The position numbers were made by a program, and so were the translations under genes. Below, one piece after another: positions 58,114 through 64,000 of a stretch of DNA of 64,000 nt (within the stretch, counting starts at the first letter, position 1; each line of letters starts with the position of its first letter). The DNA is from Adineta ricciae (Eukaryota > Rotifera > Eurotatoria > Adinetida > Adinetidae). The notes beneath the pieces are model-generated. The model was not told the origin of the DNA and made no database searches. It saw nothing but the letters and a program-made list of their open reading frames with translations. Where the stretch lies: assembly GCA_905250025.1 (NCBI GenBank), contig CAJNOJ010000257.1:79227-143226 (forward strand), written 5' to 3'.

Positions 58114-59667
58114 ATGGCAAATGGCAATCCTTCAATTAAAAATAGTCAGCAGACTAATGTAATCGTTGTCACAGAAGATGATGAAGCATTTCAAACGATT
58201 ATTTCTCTTGTTAAAAAATCCAACAATGGTAACACATCAAACAATGTGGTAAAACGAGTTGTAAGCGTTGTCAAATTATATATGCATAGTATTAATTCTG
58301 AAATTATATTTAATACAGATCCCCGAATCAAATGTTGATCACACACCGATTTCATACAAACGTCGTAAAGCTGATTTGACTTGTATGGTATGTAATGGTC
58401 GATGTTCGGGATACAATTTCAGTGTTATTTCCTGTGAATCATGTAAAGCTTTCTTTTATCGAAATGCGTCTGAAAACTTGGTAAATAATCAATTATTGTG
58501 ATAATTCGCATGCTTTTGCTATCTCTACTCGATAGAATGTTCTAAAATGCTTAACTGGCACTAATGATTGCAACATAGAATGCAACAACAAACGTAAAAT
58601 GTGCAGACGTTGTCGACTTCAGAAGTGTTTGTCAGTTGGTATGAAATGTGCGTCGAACGCAGATCAACGATTGAATAAACAACGACATATGGAAGAGAAC
58701 CGGCGATTAGCTACTATGCAATCGAGCGTGACAAGTATTTCTCTCGAGGATATTGATGAATCGACAGATGAATATGCAACAGTGTTGATATCGCAAAACG
58801 TAAACAAACTTGTCGAGTATTTCGAAATCTTTTCTCTCATCACATTCGTTTCTATCATTTTAGAAGTCAACTGTGGAACAATCTCATACTACTCACCAGT
58901 ACTTCCTCACCTTCGATGATTTTAATCGTATTAATTCACTTACACGTTCCTATGAAAGAGCTTTCCGATTCTCAACAGTCAGATATGATGCATCTGTGTT
59001 CGATCGTATAACTGACCGACGTACGGGTTTACTTCATACAACATCGATCTTCTACGACATGGGTATGCAATTGATTACATTTATTCGAAGTATTCCAGAA
59101 TTCGAATCACTCAATGAACAAGATCGATTTATCTTGGTGAAATATAACGCTCCTCTGACACTTTACGTTCGTTTATGTCTACATTATGACCTACAAAAGG
59201 AGCTCGTGATAGTTTCAGAAGTTGAAAATGAAGAACATGCGGTGGTTTGCAAAAAATTGTGTTTGTATTCTTTTGGAAATCAGATAGAATCGTTATCGAC
59301 TGAGCTATTTCGATCGATCAAGAAGATTACTGGAGACGATCCAGTGATTTTTCAACTGATGTTGGTTATATTAACATTTACTAAAAGTGTCACAGCTGAA
59401 GATCTTATCATGAATGATCAACCGGTTCTTGTGAATAGCAAACAAGTGTATGAGATACAATCCACCTATGCCAATCTTCTCTTTCGCTATATGCTTCAAA
59501 AATATTCAACGTATAATCAAGCAGCGTGTCAGTATTCAATATTGATACAAAAGATACTTCAAATACAAGTCTTAGTACGAGCATATCAAGAGTTTTTACA
59601 CGAACAACTAGTTGACAGCGGGGATGATGAAATAAATCCGATTATAAAATCAATATTACGTCTATAA
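58114..59667 (+). CDS. Nuclear receptor 2, DAF-12/DHR96 (NR1J)-like
   Basis: Exons 58114-58260, 58319-58480, 58536-58799 and 58864-59667 give 458 residues. The DNA-binding domain is complete: CMVCNGRCSGYNFSVISCESC, P-box CESCKAFF as in DAF-12 and DHR96, then C-x6-C-x10-C-x2-C ending RKMCRRCRLQKCLSVGMKC. The ligand-binding domain (about 190-458) has FESLNEQDRFILVKYN and shares long stretches with nuclear receptor 1. Relatives bind sterols, fatty acids or foreign compounds and switch on detoxification genes. One intron found in receptor 1 (50711-50767) is absent here. The gene starts 682 bp from the complete P450-reductase and points away from it. Confidence 0.88.
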
Positions 59668-62035
59668 GCGAAAATATTTCTTTGTAATTCATTCACCACG
59701 AAACATTTCGAGGACAACGAAATCGTGGTGAATGTTTTAGTCTTGAATAGTTTATTTTTAATAAAAAACCTACGAAAAAAAAGGCATTATTGTTTGTTCA
59801 CCTGCTCTAAAGAGAGCGCCGGAGATTTTATCCAAAGTGAACTCAGCTCAACAAAGTAATGTTGATGATTGTACCATCGAGATACCTCGCGCTGTCGTTT
59901 ATTTCGATAGTTCTCGTCGAAAAAGTATTCCCGACAAAGTGTATAAATAAAACGTCGTTGAATGTGTAGAATACGTCATTGCGTCTTAAGTCTTGGGCGC
60001 CAGATTTACCTGTACAAATCTCAAAGTACTTCTCGGAATATTCTCAGTTGATGGAACAACTTGGCGCCGGTATCGCATATGACTATACGTTTTGCTATTT
60101 TCAATGAACTGTGAAAATATCGGTCAATACACGCAAATACAATTGACCAACACGATGTTGTCCGAACCGAAAAAGAGAGAAAAAACTTGATTTTAGATAC
60201 GATAATATTGTATTATACAACTGTTGTTGTTACTGTACTGATTTGATGGATTAGCACACTGTTTTATGACATAATTTGTTTTAGAACCTAGAAAAGATGC
60301 ACCTCATGTGTAGTAAAACAAATTCCGAGACACTATTTGAAAGAAAGTATAAAAGATAAAATAGCAAAGTTACTGTGATTTTATAGACACTTTTCAAATA
60401 TGTTGTTCTCATCAATTGAAAAGGTAATCTATTTTGATCTGTAGAGGATTAAAAAAATGTTAACTGATAGAAATCTCTTCTAATCAAATAATCAATAATT
60501 TTGTCTAATGAAACGGTCTGACATGGAAAACGATTTACAGGACTAAAACTATCGCCTTTCTCTTCTTTTTTCGGCAGTCTTGTGCGAATGAATGACTTTC
60601 ATGTTCGTTGAAATTGTACAAACTGATCGAAAACTAAAAGAAATTTGTTTGTATATAGGTTAGTTAGAGAACAATCGCGGATTTAGAGAGCACGAATTTG
60701 GGAGGTGAATCATCTAGGAAATTAAAACATAATTTTTCTCCAGAGAACAGATTATCTAATTAGTTTTATTCAAAAGACTTTCACACAATCACTCTTCAAG
60801 CTTTTCTCAAAATGAAAACTAATCTATTTTCAAATTTGAGATACCAACAATATAGTCGGAGTAGTGTATTGCTATATACTAAATCTCCTATGGAATTGTA
60901 GATTTCACAAGAGAACTGTTTAGATTTACGAATCACACAACGTTTCCTCTAAGCGTAGTTTCGAAACTTTTTCTAATCTTCGTAGAACATCAAGAAATCT
61001 CGCTTAGATCTTATGACAAGGAAAATCCTTTCAAAACAGATGAATGCAGATTCTGTGCCCATTCTCAAAGACCTGAGATAAAAGCTTGGAAAACTTTTCT
61101 ATAATTTGAAATTGCTTCTTCGACAGTTCTTTTCTGAAATTGTTCGATAATACAATCCATAGCTTGGAAAAACAAAATTTGTCTTATATCTAAAGCGCTG
61201 GTTTGATTTCCAATCGTAAGCATGGACCTATACACAGCAAAAAATCAGCGATTGACAATGTTTTACATCGCTGATAAACCGGCATTATAATAGAATATTT
61301 GCAATGCTCCACACGACATAAATTCTGTTAGTTCCATTCGAGGTGATCAAAACTTTCGAGGAAGTCTTCACGAGAAATGTAAGCATTAGCTGTTCGTCAA
61401 GTATGGAAACTGTTCTTGATCATTCTTCACCATCAAATGCGATAAACATTCAAGTTTGATTTAATACCAAACAATACTTATACTTTCTCAGACGTCTTTC
61501 ATTTGTACAGCATTTGTTTGAGATTTGGCATTTCAATTAGATTCTTCTACGTCACTTCCATCAATCAGTGATTTATTATCCAGTTACATCTCATTTCACA
61601 CCCTCATTCTCATCCTCGAGAACAATGAGCCATGAGACATCTACTCAACACAAACAAAGTATTGTTTCCACTATGAAAAAAGGAGTATTGCACCTTTATA
61701 ACCAACGAATTGAATAACGAAATATTTCAATAAAAGCTTTTTCGTTTCAACTAGACGTATTGACATTTCATAAAGTGACAAACTGAATCTTAAGTAACCG
61801 ATGAAGAGAAAAATATCATAGCATCTGACAATGGTTTCAATGGGTTTTTTTTTTCTTTTCTAAAAGTGCAATCATTTTTACTTTTTTCTTCTTCCCACTA
61901 TTCAAGAAAGAGAACTAAAAACGATTGTGAATGTGCATAACTGTTACCATTAGTAAAAACAAACACTCTACCAACAGGCTATTGTTATTGTGAGAAGTTT
62001 TAGAAATTTTCCATTGACGAACAGTGCTGATAATC
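59668..62035. other. Long intergenic region, nothing recognised
   Basis: 2.4 kb of AT-rich sequence without a gene-like frame on either strand. It separates nuclear receptor 2 from the globin gene. Confidence 0.5.
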
Positions 62036-62656
62036 ATGGGTTGCTCAGACTCGAAAAGTGCAGATGCGTTACAACCAGCCAGTGATGAGTTGGATAACAT
62101 GAAGGCGCGACTCACACAACGCCTACTTAATCGCGACGCAACTAAAACACATAGTAAAAATGCCTTTGCCGCGTAAGTTAGGTTTAGTTTGTATTTACTT
62201 GATAAACCAATATGAGTTCTGACTCTGCTTCGTCTCTAGTGTTTTGAACAAATATCCGGATGCGAAGAAAGTCTTTCGCGTCCCTGAAACTACCAGTGCC
62301 GATACACAACTTGTCGATACCAAAGAAGTGAAAGCAGCTAGTGATAAGATTTTGAGCCACTATATGGATCTAGCGAAGACGGCGGACAGTAATCTTGACG
62401 ATGCTATTCAAAAGAAAGCTGAAGAACTCAAGAAGCAAGGCGTCAAAGCCGAACATGTTAAGGTAAAAACTCTCCTCTGATCATTCAGTGATTCATTGCA
62501 GTGTATTTTTCGCTGTAGTGTTATGGAGAAGCTCTTGCGCAAAATGCCGTCAAAGATACGGACAATAAGCTGACTGCTGAAGAAGAGAAAGCCTGGAAGA
62601 ATTCGGTCAATAACATAACAGCCAAACTTACTGCTGCTATGAACAAACTACCCTAA
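62036..62656 (+). CDS. Globin-fold protein, acylation-type N-terminus, heme-binding histidines missing
   Basis: Exons 62036-62172, 62240-62462 and 62519-62656 give 165 residues. Both introns sit at the classical animal globin positions: the first splits the codon five residues before the YP of the B-C corner (B12.2), the second falls after VKAEHVK, aligned to VDPENFR of beta-globin (G7.0). The CD1 Phe is kept (KYPDAKKVF, Phe58) and helix E aligns as VKAASDKILSHYMD. The distal E7 position is Ala79 where His is usual. The F-helix reads KKAEELKKQG, so F8 is Glu108 or Leu109 and no His is near. MGCSDS at the start fits myristoylation at Gly2 and palmitoylation at Cys3, as in globin X-type membrane globins. 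Normal heme binding looks unlikely. A membrane-bound signalling or scaffold role is inference. Confidence 0.8.
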
Positions 62657-63306
62657 TCATCTTGCGTCACTATCGTCAGCAACAAGCAAAAGACACGTCT
62701 AATTCTTTTTGTATCAAAATGAAATGTATTACTAGATTTTTCTTTCCGACAACAAGATAAAAACCAGAAAAGGATGAAATATGCACCGATGAATTAGATT
62801 TTGTAATAAGAATTAAATATTTGAAATTTCGACGAAGATATCGGTCTAGCCGATTGTACTGATATAGAGATTAGATGCAAAATAAATATGCATACTCTGC
62901 CGTCGTCTTCATCTTCAAAACACGAAGTATATGGATAGAAATCCTCTCTCAAGGTCATTCTCATGTTGCATAACGTAGGAAGCGACCAAAAATCTCAGTG
63001 GAAATTTGCAATATACTTCGTGCTTTGCAAAACCATGTTAATATCTTATAGGAGTGAGTTAGTGGTACAGATATCTTTATCTACTATGCTTTCGTATGTT
63101 TACTCACATTTACGCTTACCCAATAGCTGGGTACTTCTTGTCAGCACGTATGTGACAATAGCAAGCCACACAAGATCCATGAGTCTTCAAAGCTTTATGC
63201 AATGTGTAGTTATGATTAATATTTCTTTTCAACAGTTGCAGACTACTAGCTACAATGGTGCATTCAAACCTATTACATGAACAACAACAGAACAAAAGCA
63301 ACTTTT
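62657..63306. other. Intergenic region, nothing recognised
   Basis: 3' flank of the globin gene with AATAAA-type signals (near 62880). The 105-codon frame at 62963 has no family resemblance. Confidence 0.4.
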
Positions 63307-63849
63307 TTAATCAAGAAGCGCGGCATTTTGCAATGCTAGTTCTTCCAAAGCGTTACATATGTTACGAAAATATTCATTCAACTGATTGTGAATTGCAACA
63401 TTATGTCTAAATGTCTCGCGAAGACTACGAATGTACTTCTGACCAGTCAACAACAATTCTTCATTTAGCTTTTCAAAGATACATATGCCCACAGTTTGTC
63501 CATTGAGTTGTTGTTGATAGAAATCTATCCAATCTTGAACATAAAATTGCTTATCAGCGTGACAAAAAACTGTCAAATTCCGAAGATTATTCGACATATC
63601 GAAACCATCTCTCAGCCATTGATACAGATTATCTTCATATGCATATAATGTATGGCCCGGATGAGGATTATTCCTAATGTAAGTTCGACAGTTTTGACTT
63701 TGAGGAAAGACTTGTATGAATGCCAATAGATTAGCATGAGGTATTGGTATAATAGGGAATGCGGTTGACGTTTCACAAAGTAGCAGAATGCATTCTGTAG
63801 CGTGTTGAAAGAGATTGCCGTCGAATTGAATATCGGAAATAGTATACAT
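63307..63849 (-). CDS. Uncharacterised protein, possibly the last exon of a larger gene
   Basis: A frame of 180 codons with balanced composition, mixed hydrophobic and charged helices and no low-complexity runs (YAYEDNLYQWLRDGFDM, YVQDWIDFYQQQLNG, LRETFRHNVAIHNQLNEYF). No signal peptide or membrane helix is seen, and no family is recognised. An acceptor-like TTTATTGTAG lies directly before the ATG and a GTAAGC donor-like site about 45 bases further upstream, so an upstream exon is possible; the upstream frames are blocked by stops, which leaves the ATG at 63849 as the simplest start. The C-terminus (LEELALQNAALLD) is probably helical. Confidence 0.5.
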   Translation of the reverse strand: MYTISDIQFDGNLFQHATECILLLCETSTAFPIIPIPHANLLAFIQVFPQSQNCRTYIRNNPHPGHTLYAYEDNLYQWLRDGFDMSNNLRNLTVFCHADKQFYVQDWIDFYQQQLNGQTVGICIFEKLNEELLLTGQKYIRSLRETFRHNVAIHNQLNEYFRNICNALEELALQNAALLD

Positions 63850-64000
63850 CTACAATAAAATATGATAAAAATAGGATCTAAGCGTGCTTACATGATTTAT
63901 TTTCAAAGTTTTATATAGTCCTCAAAGTTCTTTTAGAATACGCTGGAGTCTGGCGGCTTTATTGAACATATCTTTAGCTGATGTTGTATCTTTTACGGCG
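63850..64000. other. Window edge
   Basis: A minus-strand stretch reads FNKAARLQRILKEL near 63925-63970 and then stops; it may belong to an upstream exon or another gene outside the window. Confidence 0.2.

Noticed and set aside
1-64000. CRISPR arrays, bacterial operons, viral genes or telomeric repeats
   Set aside because: None seen. Introns and animal gene families run throughout. The BM3-like P450 is flanked by animal genes, so it is not a bacterial contaminant block on the evidence here.

Overview
The window reads as nuclear DNA of a bdelloid rotifer (Adineta/Rotaria type). Genes are AT-rich and cut by many GT-AG introns of about 45-60 bp. The gene families are those known to be expanded in bdelloids: ART-plus-TPR proteins, F-box/leucine-rich proteins, single-exon rhodopsin-like receptors, B-box proteins and LamG-like proteins. 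The species call is inference from recalled family knowledge, not from a search.

Layout. 0-4.5 kb: little coding content, one possible secreted Cys-rich protein and decayed frames. 4.5-6.3 kb: an intact F-box gene. 7.4-14 kb: an Arf-like GTPase, a relic of a TPR gene and a complete P-glycoprotein-type ABC transporter. 14.3-17.4 kb: a RING/TRAF-type zinc-finger gene present twice. 17.6-26.5 kb: an intronless ART-TPR gene head-to-head with a second Arf-like GTPase, then an F-box relic; the whole block is repeated. 26.6-36.6 kb: a second ART-TPR gene and a second, damaged and partly repeated ABC transporter. 37-38.9 kb: an UNC93-like transporter. 39-44.4 kb: LamG, GPCR and B-box pseudogenes around one intact GPCR. 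45.7-49.2 kb: an F-box gene in repeated fragments. 49.3-59.7 kb: two head-to-head pairs, each a self-sufficient P450 of the CYP102/BM3 type (minus) facing a DAF-12/DHR96-like nuclear receptor (plus), with an F-box gene or relic between them. 62 kb: a small acylated globin whose heme-binding histidines are missing. 63.3 kb: an unknown gene.

The most interesting system is the duplicated P450/nuclear-receptor pair: a bacterial- or fungal-type one-polypeptide P450 and reductase, without introns, divergently arranged with an animal ligand-sensing transcription factor. The two intergenic regions share a palindromic GGACGTCC-N3-GAATACG element. I infer a compact xenobiotic or sterol response module. 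The globin keeps both canonical animal globin intron positions but has Ala at E7 and no His at F8. A third theme is an Arf-like GTPase with changed catalytic residues next to a mono-ADP-ribosyltransferase.

Assembly caution. There are seven single-N positions and one 38-N gap. At five of the single Ns and at the 38-N gap the flanking sequence restarts in a region already seen upstream, so several apparent tandem duplications may be two haplotypes laid end to end. The ABC-1/ABC-2 duplication and the P450/receptor duplication are more diverged and look genuine.
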